Part shown: positions 11,960-24,184 of the stretch, piece by piece
Numbering within the stretch: position 1 is the first letter of the stretch
How the letters are laid out: every line of letters starts with the position of its first letter
Assembly (NCBI GenBank): GCA_033558025.1
Contig: JAUCEF010000012.1
Location: forward strand, 3,224,001 to 3,288,000
DNA: 64,000 nt
DNA from: Phytophthora sp. 'mugwort'
Taxonomy: Eukaryota; Oomycota; Peronosporomycetes; Peronosporales; Peronosporaceae
Direction of reading: 5' to 3'
The notes under the pieces: model-generated
What the model was told of the DNA's origin: nothing
Database searches by the model: none
What the model saw: only the letters and a program-made list of their open reading frames with translations
Made by a program: the position numbers and the translations under genes

Positions 11960-13195
11960 AAGCTTGCCGTTTTAGCTGACGACCAGAAGGGGGTGAAAGG
12001 CCACGGATTTGAGGAACTCGGTGCAAAGCACAACGTACTATTCGAGGCTGGCAAGGCGTCAAAGACCAGCTGAAGAAGGCCCCCAAGAATCGGTAAGTCG
12101 AAACCCGCTCTCCCGTTATCTTCGTCTCGGCGGGGCTGGGCTGGGCGCAAACCAGCCCACTGGGTGCTCTTAGAGAGGCTTTCGCTGGTCGTAATGTCAA
12201 AGGACTTCGTGTTAAGGACGCTTACATTTTTCTAAGGCCAAAAACTGGTATCGCAAGAAGAATAGCGGCAACGCAACATTTGTGAGGTCTCTTCGGGGTG
12301 GCTAGCCAGATTTGAGCGTCAGAGGAGCCTCGTTTCACGTCGCAGACAACACCACAGATGGTTCCCGATGCCACACCTAAAATTTGACGTGCCTTCATTC
12401 ATCAAGCACAGCACATCATCGCAATGCACGGCATCAAACCCCGCAACATTCTTAATAATGAACAGGTGCCGCGCTACTTCGAGACGGAGCCGAAATCAAG
12501 GATCACTTCCCGTGGTTCCCGTGATGTGCTGTGTGGAAAGGTGGACCAAGTTATCGGCGTATCACCGCGACTTCCACTATCACCGCAGAGAGCAAGGCTC
12601 GCACACTCCACCAGCTCTTCTCCAAACTGAAAAACAAGCCGCTGGGTCCCGGGGGGGTCGAGCTCGACGTCAACCCCACAGGCATGTGGAGAGCTGACAT
12701 TCATGCATGACAGGTTGCCTGCAGCCGGAAGGAGACGTAACTCTATTGCGAACTGGTGTTGTACATCATCGGCGTTACGGCTGGCACGTCAAGTTTCCTG
12801 ACTCCAAGCGACTTGAATCGTACAACTTTTTTGTTCTAGTGGTACAACCAAACATGACCAACATCATGCAACCATTTGATGTTACCGTCATACCAGTAGT
12901 ATGTATTACAGAGACAGTTACGATGAGTTTCTTCGGCAAAGCTCTGAAGATCCTCTGCTTCGAATGAACGCCGGTGATCTCAAGGTACCTTGCTACGCTA
13001 CGGTGACGCAGTGGATGTTACTAGGATCAACCGGGGGTCACACTGTGCGGTCTGGTGAGCAAGCAAGAGTTCGACGCGGATGCACTTCATCCGACACTGT
13101 GGTGAATTGGTTGCTGTAGATGTCAATATGGAGCTCTTAAACCAGCAATACAGTGGTCTCGCGGACGAAGAAGCCACTTAACATCTGACCTCGGG
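11960..13195 (+). pseudogene. pogo-like (DDE_1, Tc1-mariner superfamily) transposase relic
   Basis: Broken frames carry a run of DDE_1 features. There is a linker ending with LKKAPKNR (about 12075-12095) and the helix IIAMHGIKPRNILNNEQVPR (about 12415-12475). It continues YFETEPKSRITSRGSRDVLC (about 12476-12535), then a proline/leucine stretch with SPQRARL. The catalytic-domain part has RRYGWHVKFPDSKRLESYNF (about 12770-12830), VLVVQPNMTNIMQPFDV (about 12833-12885) and YRDSYDEFLRQSSEDPLLR (about 12905-12960). The N-x-x-QP-x-D region is the third catalytic block of pogo/Jerky-type transposases. Several frameshifts and stops; not functional. The C-terminus probably runs to about 13195. Confidence 0.7.
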
Positions 13196-13196
13196 G

Positions 13197-13755
13197 GTGA
13201 TATTTCTCCACGGCATTGACACACTCCTAAGGGCGTATGCGGCCGATTTAAACGAGCTAGATGGAGACACTACCCGACGTGGACGGGCTCTTTCACACGG
13301 ACTATATGGATGGTATTCGATATGGAACAGGGAAGTCGTGAGAGAGGAGCCAGCTCCACCAGCTCCTCTCCACGCAGCATCCCGGGTGTACTGCTGGACC
13401 ATTGAGGTAAGTACCGTCGACAGGAGCAGCAATATAGTGTCGAAGTTCTCGTACAGAGTACATAACCCCGCGAAAACCGTATGCATGGTTCGCGCCGGGA
13501 CTTACTTCGCAGTGAAGGTCGATGGCTACGCCACCTAAATCATAATATATGTCTGCTTTGAACAATTTTAAAAGAAAACCACATAAATAAATGTCGGGCA
13601 AAACCTCCGTATACAACGCAGCCAACAGTGAAAGAAAAGACCCAAATACAAACACACCACCTTGTGAATGGCAGGCAGGTGAGCGTGTACCCACGCCGGT
13701 TAAATAATAGGATTAAGCCTAAATCACCGATCACATTCCAGCAGCCATTGGCTGC
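13197..13755. other. no recognisable gene; one unassigned 113-codon plus frame
   Basis: The plus frame 13197-13538 (starting MIFLHGIDTLLRAYAADL) follows the pogo-like relic and might be the far end of that element, but I recognise no domain. The rest (13540-13755) is AT-rich without signal. Confidence 0.3.
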
Positions 13756-13759
13756 TACT

Positions 13760-14110
13760 TCTTCAAACTATAGTAATATATTCCACCGATAGCATATAGA
13801 CGGAGCAAACGAGTAAAGCCCCAATAAGCGGGGTAAGGCAGTAGAAGACAGCGGAATGCCATTCCGGATCTTGACAACGGCTGCATCAATAGTGGGAGTG
13901 AATAATATTCGCACTTGGGTTGATGTAGTTGGCCATCACGGAATATTTTGCGATGCATGCGTCGAACAGGAGGCGGTCGTCCGTCATCGCGCTTTCTCGG
14001 CTTGCAGCTTGACACAGACGCTGTCGAGCTCGGTCAGATCGTCGGCGTCCGCAGCGAAGCAGTGATGGGTAATCCGAGCCGAAAGTGTTCCTCCGCAGCG
14101 CTGACGGTCA
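13760..14110 (-). pseudogene. possible hAT-type transposase fragment
   Basis: Minus-strand frames read DADDLTELDSVCVKLQAEKA (about 14060-14000), then in another frame MTDDRLLFDACIAKYSVM with NPSANIIHS (about 13990-13910). This pattern, a charged linker followed by a helix and an I-H-S motif, resembles a segment before the C-terminal dimerisation region of oomycete hAT-like transposases. No hATC motif is visible. Tentative. Confidence 0.25.
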
Positions 14111-14114
14111 GGAT

Positions 14115-15287
14115 GGCAACGCGAAACCTGACCTAGCGCTTGAGCTTGGCGTAATCGCGCTCGCCTTAGGCAGGTATTAGGATCGGGAAAAATAAATATA
14201 AATTGTGGTATTGAGTGTAGAAGAGGGAGTCTGACGCGCTGACTATATAGAATAAATGGTTAAATGTGAGCTATGGTAGGCAAACGTAAAAATCATTCCC
14301 TGAGAGAACGCTAAATATAGAAACTCTTCGATCTTAGTGTTTTCAACTTTTTGATGGCCTTATTCCGCATTTTGAAAAAAATTGTTTAACTCATATTTAT
14401 CTGCACGGACAGCTATATTCAATCATTCAGCTTCATTTGCGCCGGTTTCTCTGTGCACTTGTTTATCATACGAAGTCGCAGATATGCCACGCATTTCAGC
14501 AAATCGTCCCATTTGTTCAACGTCACGAGCAACTCGAGAACAACCATACATACACACGCCACAGAAATTGCTGCCTTGATGATCACCAATCCACCTTATC
14601 ATACGTTTATTTCTTTTGCATGTCGAGCTTGGGCTTGAACCAAAACGGCAGTCACGTTGGGTCCAAGTGCGAGTATTTGTAATGCTCTGCAAGTCGTAAA
14701 ATATATTTGCTTATCCTATTACCCTGACAACAACAAAATCGAAACCAAGTGGAGGTAGTCACAGTAGATGATGCGGATGGCTCTGAGGTTACTTGAATCC
14801 ACTTTTGCTGCCAGCAGTTATCTGTTTCGTCTTGAGGTCCGAGGAATTTGAAATGCCGAGTTGATTGACAATGCCAACGTCGGTGTTTGTGTAGCGGATT
14901 TACACGTATCCGAGGTACTAAAGTATGTGGCCCACTAAGTGAAGTGCAAATATATTAACAGGAAGCAGCTCTCAGTACTGGAAAAATAATAACAAGAGTC
15001 AGTAGGGAGGCTTCATAGCCACTAGTTTATGCATGTGACTAGGGTTTACTATGCTAGATAGTGACACTTATGCATATAGGACAAAGGCGGCTTTGAAACG
15101 AGTAATAGAAATAAAGTCAGTTCACATTTTGAAACGAAGCGTTAATTGGCCTTGTGAAGGTCGTGGTTACTCTTGGACTCCCTGGATTGCGTTCTACAGG
15201 ACTCAAGTTGTTCTGGGTATAGTACGACGGTCACCGACCTTAACTAATCTCTTCCTCTACGCAAAGCTACGGCAGACCCCCTGCGCT
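14115..15287. other. no recognisable gene; possible remains of a 5' LTR at the right end
   Basis: AT-rich, only short frames (for example 14423-14692 minus, 15051-15293 plus) without signatures. The last 200 bases lie directly 5' of a gypsy primer-binding-site motif (15288-15299) and may be a decayed 5' LTR, but no second LTR copy was found to define it. Confidence 0.3.
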
Positions 15288-15299
15288 TGGTAGCACTTG
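15288..15299 (+). other. primer binding site motif of Ty3/gypsy element 1
   Basis: TGGTAGCACTTG lies 41 nt 5' of the gag ATG (15341). The same 12 bases occur just inside the 5' LTR of the other gypsy element (63500-63511, minus strand), where they start 2 nt from the LTR end. PBS sequences begin with TGG, complementary to the tRNA 3' CCA. Confidence 0.55.
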
Positions 15300-15340
15300 T
15301 AGTCAATCACCTGAGTCGGAACGACTGACGCTCTTAGAGG

Positions 15341-18300
15341 ATGGAGCATTTTGCTGGCTTGACCCAGACTCAACAAGACGGGCTTAACAAGCTGATGACT
15401 CTGTTGGGCCCTGAGGGCGTTCAGCATTTTGCTTCAGAAGGCCCCGACGCGCATTTGTCGCTATAAGAATGCTCTGTTGGAGCACCCCAGCAGAAGATTT
15501 TCTGCGTCCGTTACGTCGGCGACACCTACACCTACACCGACAACTTCGTATACCTCCTCGCGACCCAAGCCGTTCACGGTGAGTGTAAAGGCCTTTGGGG
15601 GCAAGGATGGAAATAATCGCATGCTCAGGGTGTGCGAGGTCGAGAAGGACATGGCTTCATCGTTGTTGCGGTCAGAAAACAACAGCGCGTCGCGCTTGCT
15701 GTGTATAAGTTCGGGGTCGAGGGCGAGAAAGGGCACTCACGTGCGGGACTTCGGTCGACACGGCTTAACCCTCGTGGGATGAGCTGAAGCGCCATCTCAT
15801 TGTTTTCTCCGCCTACCCAGGCATATCGCGTACGATCACGCTTCCTAACTACCCGGCCGGGTAAGAAGGATTTGGTGGGATTTGTACAAGGGTTACGAAC
15901 ACTCATCGAAGGGGATGACCGCCGTCCTATATCCGAGGCGGTCACTGCGACCATCGTTATGGAGGACCTCCGCACTGGCGTGGCCAGGACGGACGTTTTC
16001 CGTGCACCCCACCTCTTTCGATGAGGCAGTGAACGTGGCATTAAATGCCGACTTCGACTTTAAGTCGGCGCGATTTGGGTGGAATGCACTCTCTACCGGC
16101 TCGCCGAGCGGCCCTAGGTCTATTGACCTCAGATATGCAGAAGCTGTCGACGAGGAGACAGAGCTCCGAACTGCTGAGCAGCGACGCGACATCCGCCGAT
16201 GCTGTCTGTGTGGCGACACGCGTCACCTGAGATCGGATTACCCGTGCGCAAGTAACGCAGGCTACGTCTAACCATTATTCGCTTTTACCCAGTATACGGG
16301 TCCGGCGCGGGGAAACGCCAAAACCCAGTAGGCGGGGCGGCCTACTGGGAAAACTAAGCCTGTTGAGCATCTGGGAAGGGATAGAGGTCAGCAGGGCTTC
16401 ACCTCGAAGGCTTCGTACTCTTTAATACGGGACGTGTATGAAAGCCGGGCTTGTGGATCGTCCAGGCGGTTGTAAAAGGCTTTGAGAGGTTCTGATTGAT
16501 TCGGGAGCGCCAGACAATTACGCTCGCCGCTCCACGATGGAAGGAAGTCAGCCTTATGCTGAGGCGCGGTTACGCGGCATCGTCCCTGTTCGTTTAGCGA
16601 CTGGACGCGTATCACGGTACCCAAGATCCTTGTAGATCTGAGCGTGAAGTTTATAGACTTCGATTGCGTCGAACGCGGTCTGGGCCTGGACTTGGATACG
16701 AGGTTGGACCTCAACCTTGGCAAGGCGTAAATTGAGCGCCATGAGCCGTGGTGATTTGAGGTCGAAGACCTTAGGCGCTACGCGCACTTCTCCCGGCGGA
16801 GTTTTTGGTGAGTCATGAACCTTCCTCAGCTAGGAAGCAGAAGCACTTTTGGCGAGAGCACTGGACCGAGTCGGTCAATGTGCTGGATATCGGTTTGTCC
16901 GAGCTACTGGACACCGATGGTGCAATGGGCGAGAAGCCCGAGCGTGGTTCGTGAGCTGACCGTGGCGCCACTAAAGGACGCCGCTGCGATAACGAGCTAT
17001 TGCTGCATGCCGAAGATGGCATGGTCGGCCAAGTGCCGAGGCATCATAGGCGGAGCCCTGGGGATGCGTGTGGAGCGACTCGTAAGTCGTTGAGCTGTGA
17101 AAACCACGATGGCGCAGACCTGCTGCGTGCCAATGTTGGCGCGGTTAGCAATATGCCGAGGCATCTTGGTCGTCGCCCTACTGATGCGAGTGGAGTGGCA
17201 CGTGATCCACTTGACGACGGCTGTGGAACTAAAGTCCTTCGTCGGATGTCGCCGAAGCCATCGAGGCTCCGTTGGAGCGAGACGAGGTGATGACACCTGA
17301 CGACGCCATCGGCGTAAATATGATGGTTTCTCAGAGACGTACGGCCTCAATGAAGAGGTGACATCGACGCAGATTGCTAGCTGCGAGACGCACGGCGTCG
17401 ACGATGACACAATAATTGTCTAGCGTTGAAGATAGCGACCGGCTATACACTCTTGTAAATGAAGCGACGGGGGGGGGGGGGAGGGGGGGGGGCGACGTCA
17501 TCCTCGAGGATATTCCCGCCGTAGACGCTCTGCTGGAGCTGGACGAAATGTCCGTCACCGCATTTGGCGAATCCTTGAAGGCAAGCGACTTAGCCGAAGT
17601 GGTCAGTGGTCATTATTTGACCTGAGGAGGAGATCAACACGTCGTCGCTTCAGGACGAAGCTATCCAGGAGGACACGAAGAAGGCGCTCCATGCGCGAAG
17701 TCAATCTGCGATCTTGATGGACCCTTCGGACCCATTCTATCCTTTGGTGAAGGAATATAAAGAGTCGTCTCTAAGGGCACATCTTCGGGTTTACCTCCTG
17801 ATCGAGGTGTGCGTCATGAGATTGACCTGGTTTCCGGAACCAATACTGCATGACACGGCAGTGGCCTTTGACCAAGGACCAGTGTGACGTCATTGACGCG
17901 TTCATCCGTGCAAAATAAAAAGCACGATGCGGGGACGGTGTGAGAGGAAAAGTTTCCGCACTTCACGCCGACATTTTGTGTTAGGAAGCCGAATAGCAAG
18001 TGGCGCATCGCTCATGCTTTCAATAAGCCAAACTCTGCCACCATTCCGGCGCAAACGCCGATTCCTAGAAAGGATGTCTTGCTGAACAACATGGTTGATT
18101 TTACGATGTACAGTGCACTCGACTTCGTCGATGCCAATTACCGGCTGCTCATGCGAGCGGACGATGTCCCGCTGACTGCGGTCATAACCCCTAGCGGCCT
18201 CTGGGAGTAGTTAGTGATGCCCCAGCGGATGTCGAACGCGCCTGTTACGTTCAATCGTCTGGTGACGCAGCTATCCAGGCCCCATCGGGCGTATGCATAG

Positions 18301-19030
18301 ATATACTTCGACTACATCTTCGTCCACAGTCGTGCGGAGCACGGGAAGACGGATGTGGAGAACCATATTGAACGGTGCTTGAGTGCATGCACGCGAACAA
18401 GCTGTACGCCATTGCAGATAAATGCATCTTCGTCTCTGAAGAAATTCCCTTCATAGGGTCTTATTTGGAAGCGAGGTATTCGTGCGGATCACCCTAATGT
18501 CAAGGCCATTGTGGATTGGCAAGTTCCCACGAACCAGAAAGAAGTTACGTAAGTGGCTTGGCCTTGCCAATTACTTGCATAGTACAGCGAGAATTACGCT
18601 GATATGGCACGGTCATTGTCGAATCACCTTAAGAAAGGTGCCGAGTGGAGTTGGAACACCGAGCAACGGGAGGGTTTGCCACGGTCAAGAATAGTCTCCT
18701 TCATGCACCGATACTGGCGTTGGCAGACCCTGATCCTCCGTTCAGTGTCGTCTGTGACGGATCGGACTTCGCCATCGGGTGTGAACTGCTGCAAGCAGAC
18801 GACGAAGGGAGGAAACCGTGCGATCGCATTTGACTCTCGCCAGCTCAAAGCTGCAGAGAAGAACTATCCAGTTCAGGACAAAGAGCTACTTGCGATGAAG
18901 TATGGTCTTTTCAAATTCAGGGTTCACCTGCTCGGCTCTAAACCGTTTGTGATCTTCACTGATCATGCGTCACTCCGCACCTCGCCTCAATCTCGCGGTG
19001 AGCAGAGATATCAGTAGCAATGGCTTTGCC
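15341..19030 (+). pseudogene. Ty3/gypsy gag-pol relic (element 1)
   Basis: Gag starts MEHFAGLTQTQQDGLNKLM (15341). A retrotransposon-gag segment with AYRVRSRFLTTRPGKKDLVG (about 15825-15885) and HPTSFDEAVNVALNADFDFK follows. The zinc knuckle at about 16200-16245 (CCLCGDTRHLRSDYPC) has the last canonical Cys replaced by Tyr. Protease-like DFDCVERGLGLDLDTRLDL is at about 16660-16720. The pol start is at about 17640-17770 (DPSDPFYPLVKEY). RT pieces span about 17800-18560; the catalytic YFDD reads YFDY (about 18304-18315). RNase H is the clearest part: VVCDGSDFAIGC, YPVQDKELLAMKY and IFTDHASL (about 18740-18980). The sequence degenerates after 19015 at a G12 run. No integrase or LTR pair is visible. 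Many stops and frameshifts. Confidence 0.85.
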
Positions 19031-21395
19031 TTTTGTGCGGGGGGGGGGGGAGACCTTCCCAGGACTTTGTCAATCTGTGAATCTCGCTTCATCCAGCGTC
19101 GTCGTCGTCGATCGCAATGTCCGGCGACGCTTGATCCTTTGTTCAATCCTAACTCTCATATCTTCTTCGGTAGACTCACAGTGAAATATTGAGTCACTAA
19201 GATATCCGGGCCCGCGCACCATTGTGGTGTAGCTGGATCGGTTAAATCTGATTAAGACCTGATCCGCTTCCCAACTGCGCCCAGATACCGACTAACTGAG
19301 GAGTTCCTCGATGTGATCCGTGGTCTGCTGAACTTGACCGTGTTTCAGGTATACCAAGTATAGTAAGCTCTACTTCCTCTGACACAAAAATTATATATTC
19401 GAGATGACCTGGCGAGGTACTTTTATTGGTACGTGGTTTCTATTTGAGCTTATGTTTCATTCCAGCCCGCCTCTGCAAAATATCGTGTGGCTTTGCTGGG
19501 GTTACGCGCGCTCGCAACCAGTCACATATACCATACTTTCAATGGTTTTTGTGTTACATGTTGTCCACCCTTCTGAGTCTATCCGCATTTGTGTGTGTGT
19601 TTCTCCCATTGGATTGCTTAACCTTTGCAACATAGACTCGACCAAGCAGCCAGTTTTTTAACTACGATAGACCACCGAGAGAAAGTGTACGTACATTCAA
19701 TTTGGCGCTCGTTGCGAATGCGATAATGGATTACTTACAGAAGTCCCTCTCAATAAGCGCACCTCTTGGTTTACATGACCTTGCATATCTGCTCAGGCTC
19801 ATTATGTAAATGAAGTCATCTGTTATTGTCATCTCAAAGTTTTTCAAATCGCTTCAAATACCCTCGCGGTGCTTATTGAGAGAGACGTCTTTACTTCAAT
19901 ATATATATATATATTTTGCGATCACTGTGGAGTGGGCTGACTTATAGCATCGGAATACGTATCATATCTCCGAAGGCGCGCTGTCCACCCGAGCGGTACT
20001 CTGCCAGTGGCAAACTGCCACCCGTCGCCCAGAGTACCAATATGCTCGTTTGTGACGCACCGACCTTTTATAAAGTTGTCAATACGAATCGTCTAGTAAC
20101 ACGGATAATTACCAGTCGCTGTGAGTAATTAGCTATTCGGAGCGGCTGCCGTCAAGAGCGAAACCGCGTAGTTCAGCATTACTTAAGTACCCTGGAACTT
20201 GGCTTCGTTGACGAACCCGCAGGCTCTAACGAAATTCCATGCCTAAGCGTGTGGTCCAAGCATTTCGCAGTGCACAGCACACTGCCTTGGTTCATCCATG
20301 GACACGTATGATGTGGCAAGGCGAAGATGCCAGAGGCAGATTTGCATCATAGCCCTGCTTGGGGCCAGTGCGGATCCCAGCAGGCTCAAACTCTAACCAC
20401 AACGCTGGCAGAACCTAAATTGACGTTCCCAGGTTGGTGCCGTCTGTCGGAACTCGAACCAACGGTGACGCTGTAGCCGCACAGGCCCACCTTTTTGCTG
20501 ATTCGGCGCTGCCGGTTCAATGCAGAATCCGCGACGAACGCGGTGCGGGTTTGGCTTAACGCGTTGAAGTGGATGGTTTCCGCAGCGAAGTCGCATGCCA
20601 CCCTGAAGATGACATATTATCCGCACGCACTGGTGTGACGGCCGGAACGGCCTTTCCGCCAGGGAGAGGGACATTCTACGAGTTACTATGCAATTGTAGC
20701 AACACAAGAGAGGTGGGTCGGTATTCCATAGCAGTAACACGAACAGTAACAGCCAGGTGCGAGTGAACATTTCCGACTGCCGCGCAGTTGAAGCGCTTAA
20801 CGACCAGATCGAGAAGCGCCCGGTCGGTTGAGCCGCCAAACAATGTACAGTACCGTGCCGGCACTTGGTACCGAGTCGGTACTACCGACAGTGATGGCGT
20901 CGGCTTGGCTAGCAGCGTTACTGTGTGGCCAGTTGGCTTGGGTCGGCGTAGATCGCGACCTAGAAAGTACTGTATGCTGGCCAATGCACGTCGGGCTAGG
21001 GACGTCCTACAGGTCCGTTACACCAATGACAGCACGTCGCGGCCATTTGAGTTCGGTGGAGCGGTTCTGCAAAGCGTGTGTTCAAGCGATCTTATCTTTC
21101 TTATTCCAACTTCAAAGGGGTCAAGTCCCGTGGGGCAAGGCTCACTTGTCGCCAGTTGTGGCGTCCAGAGGAGCAGTGACCACACGCCACCGAGCTAGAC
21201 TCGCGCGCGCCGCGTCTGCGGACTAAGATGACCTCGAGGCGAGACAGGCGATGGCGCGATGGCCGGTTGGCGTCAGTGTCGCTCGTGTCAGCTCTAATCA
21301 GTGAGGAGTCCGTGCGTCCGGAGAAAAGCTTGCAGCCCACGTGCTGGCTGACCTGCTCGCCGAACTCTAGGCCGAAATGCATAGCGGTCGGAACA
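19031..21395. other. no confident gene; microsatellite and a tRNA-like patch
   Basis: Holds a G12 run (19039-19050), a (TA)n stretch (about 19901-19914), a possible tRNA-derived patch (see 20440-20495) and several frames of 70-150 codons on both strands (20393-20839 minus; 20788-21226 plus) with no domain I recognise. The right end is the 5' flank of the RWP-RK gene at 21454. Confidence 0.4.
20440..20495 (-). repeat. possible tRNA-derived SINE head
   Basis: On minus, GGCTACAGCGTCACCGTTGG is followed by GGTTCGAGTTCC, close to the RNA polymerase III box B consensus GGTTCGANTCC with one extra T, and then an imperfect arm pairing (GTTGG with CCGAC). No complete cloverleaf can be drawn, so it is not a tRNA gene. 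Weak evidence for a SINE. Confidence 0.3.
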
Positions 21396-21397
21396 AG

Positions 21398-21414
21398 TCA
21401 TTCGCGAATTCGCC
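21398..21414 (+). promoter_or_regulatory. oomycete-type core promoter (INR/FPR-like)
   Basis: TCATTCGCGAATTCGCC matches the oomycete INR plus FPR consensus TCATTYYNCAWTTTNYY with about three mismatches and lies about 40 nt 5' of the ATG at 21454. Weaker than the matches at the other two RWP-RK genes. Confidence 0.4.
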
Positions 21415-21453
21415 CAGTACCCTCCCAACCACACCGCGCCACACACGACCAAT

Positions 21454-22131
21454 ATGATGAGCAGCATGTCACCCGTGTGCCCCATGACCCCTAACACATT
21501 TACTGTCATGCACCCGCTGCACGGCATCCCGGTGGCTTACCGCCAACAACAGCCGTTGCTGATGGACATGAGCATTTGTACCTTCGCGCCCACGACGCCC
21601 ACGACGTCTCTATCGCGGATGGTGTCTCCTACCATGAGCCCCAGCAAGACTCGCGCAAACCCCGTGGTCAGTCCTACCAAGAAGGCCCGCAAGAGCCGCA
21701 TCGTCTTCGAATTCACTACCGAGGATCTGGCCGAGTACTTTCATCTGTCGCAGCGTGAGGCCGCACAGCGGCTCGGGGTCGCCACGGTGACCGTCAAGCG
21801 AAACTGTCGGCGTCTCGGCATTGTCTGGCCCTATCGTCTCATGAAATCCAAGAAGAACGTCATCCACGAGCCAGCCATTTCGCACGAGGACGCACAACGC
21901 ATTCGCCAGGAGCGCGCACTCGAGTGTGCCAAGGCAGGCCGCTCGCCTTCGAGACGCAGTCGATCTCCTTCGAGCACCCGGTCGTCGGATGATTCTGACG
22001 ATGAAGCTGCTGCCGAGGCCATGATGACTATATTTAGTCATAGCAGCAGCAAGGACGGTTGTGTTGAGCTCACGGAAGCTGGTCGTGCCTTCGCTCGGCT
22101 GCCTCTGGACTGCATGGACGACTCGGAGTAG
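21454..22131 (+). CDS. RWP-RK domain transcription factor
   Basis: Intact single-exon frame of 225 codons. The N-terminal 80 residues are Met/Ser/Thr/Pro-rich with SP motifs; a basic patch (KKARKSR, about 76-82) precedes the RWP-RK domain (about 84-130: ITTEDL-type first helix, then SQREAAQRLGVATVTVKRNC and the signature VWPYR). The C-terminal third is an arginine/serine run followed by an acidic patch (about 150-190) and ends LPLDCMDD, similar to LPLDCLK in the paralogue at 39646. RWP-RK proteins are DNA-binding regulators; the oomycete form has WPYR where plants have RWPxRK. Start chosen as the first in-frame ATG, just after an INR-like element. It stands alone, flanked by transposon debris. 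Confidence 0.85.
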   Translation: MMSSMSPVCPMTPNTFTVMHPLHGIPVAYRQQQPLLMDMSICTFAPTTPTTSLSRMVSPTMSPSKTRANPVVSPTKKARKSRIVFEFTTEDLAEYFHLSQREAAQRLGVATVTVKRNCRRLGIVWPYRLMKSKKNVIHEPAISHEDAQRIRQERALECAKAGRSPSRRSRSPSSTRSSDDSDDEAAAEAMMTIFSHSSSKDGCVELTEAGRAFARLPLDCMDDSE

Positions 22132-24184
22132 TGTGTTACTAGAGGATGTCGGCCGTCCCGTGAGTGACTTTGTGTACTATTATCCTATCGCTCATGTTAG
22201 AAATCAAATACATACGCCCCCGTTTTAAATGGTGGCGCAAAACAACTTGCATTGAGCTCATCACCTTCTCATGCCAATGCGGCGTTTACGTAGCTGTAAA
22301 TCAGTACCGTCACTCCCTTAAACAGCGATGCCGGACCTAATCACTCAACCCATGCAACGGGCTCTCCTGTAAAGGATCAAGCTAAAGATTCAACTGAATG
22401 GGGTGCAAATGAGGTGGCGTTGCTTAGTCGCGCCTAGACAAATGGACATGCGTACTACTCGCTGCAAACTGGCGAAAAGTGAGTCACGCGTTTCGAATCG
22501 AAGCTTTGGAAGAGCTTTTTGTGGATCGGAAGGACCCAATTGAGGGACAGGCGTCGTCGACACTCCTCGATACAAGCGCCAACCATGTCCTCGTTGACAC
22601 GATAGTCCCTGCTGGTAAAGATACAATGGGCTAGCCCTCTTTCTGTCTCTCTGTAACTTCCCAACTTCTTCCACCGCGCAGAGAGGATTCTTTCCAGCTC
22701 CGTGACACTGGCATCTGGGCATACTAGATGAGTTGCGGGGGGCTGAGACTCAATTTGAGGTGGTACGCGCGACTGGTGGGCCGACGCAGACGAAACTTAT
22801 TCCCTTTGCTGCGACCCTCGGCAAGGCCAATATTTTACAAGATGATATATATGAGCGACGCACGGGTTCTTCGTCAAATGCAATTTCAGACGCGGCGGCG
22901 GACAATAGCAGCAACCTTCGGGATTTCCACTTTAAGCCTATCTGTCATGGCGTTGTAGAATACTTCGACCTACCGTATTAGAGGCAGCTGACAGAACGGA
23001 CATAGGATGTCGTTAGCAAAGAACTAAATGACATCCATGTACCTCACTGAGACACGAAAAAACGAATACTTCGACCTTGATCTTCCACGGGTGCGAGGTC
23101 GAACACGAACAACTCACGAAAGTCTTCACGGACTTGGCAGGCTCGAAACAATATTAGCGTTACACTCCTTCCATTGTTTTAGACACAGTCAAGACGTCGC
23201 GTATACTCGCCGGAAAGAGCGGGTGATTCCCACAAACAAGTCCCCATTGCATCCATCCTAGAGGGCGACGCAGGAGTCCATCGGTGTCGGCTATCGGATC
23301 CGGCTTGAATCACAGGCGATTGATACAATCAAAGTAGCAAGGGAGTTAAAACCGGTTAGTCTTTCGACGATAACCAGAGATACTTACATGTTACCGGTAA
23401 CGCAGTTCGGACAGAAGATTATATTATTTGCCAATTTATGATACTGTGTCATTTTCGAATGCGAACATAGCGCTAAGACCAACTCATTGATCAAAGCCAC
23501 CTATTCCTCTTCAGAATGTATACTAGAATAGTCGACAAACAATGTGACCAAAATGCATTTTTAGATTTTTACACACCCATGTCTCGGCGAGATCTCATAC
23601 CAAATACAGTAGGGGTCGAAGAAACCTTTCAGTACCCTAACTATCAAAACATCTTTTGCTTATTTATAGTATCGTTTTGTTTTGCGTTGTCTCATATTTG
23701 CTCGATGTTTAGCAATAAGCGCAAATTCAAATTTGGTCCTGCTCGAAGAAAACAAATATTGATATTGAATTAAATATATAATTGATATTTTTCATTTTCC
23801 CGAAAGATTCTCTCTCGAATACCTGCTGAGCCAATTATTATTTTTAAACAACTGGAGCAGCTGTTGCTGCCGCGTTTTAGCCTAAACTGTTACGATCCGT
23901 GCCGCCGAACCCTTGTACATGAATACGCAATCTCACAGCATTCTTCGTTTGATAGGTGGACAGCCGCTTCAGGTGCAATTTAAAAAAAACGATGGTCTCC
24001 TATACCTCTCTGACTCAGCGTACTATGACTCATGAGTTTTCTCTGGAGCACACAATATTCACGAGGGTATTTAATTGGTTAAAAAATAACGAGGTTTATA
24101 TCTTTTTCTAAGCGCCTAGACTTAAGGTTTGACACGCATAACTTTGACGCGCTTTCACCGCCGCGATCCATATTATCCGGACTA
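22132..24184. other. no confident gene; unassigned frames and a dispersed repeat
   Basis: The overlapping plus frames 22728-22958 and 22733-22981 look protein-like (EVVRATGGPTQTKLIPFAAT, GKANILQDDIYERRT) but match no family I know; stops follow at once. A dispersed 85-bp repeat begins at 22981. 23260-24180 is AT-rich with no signal. Confidence 0.35.
22981..23065 (+). repeat. dispersed repeat, copy A
   Basis: Shares CATAGGATGTCGTTAGC and TGTACCTCACTGAG, plus weaker surrounding similarity, with 29571-29657 in the same orientation. Part of an unidentified repeat family. Confidence 0.55.

Noticed and set aside
20440..20520. tRNA gene on the minus strand
   Set aside because: The T-arm has one extra base and no acceptor or anticodon stem can be formed.
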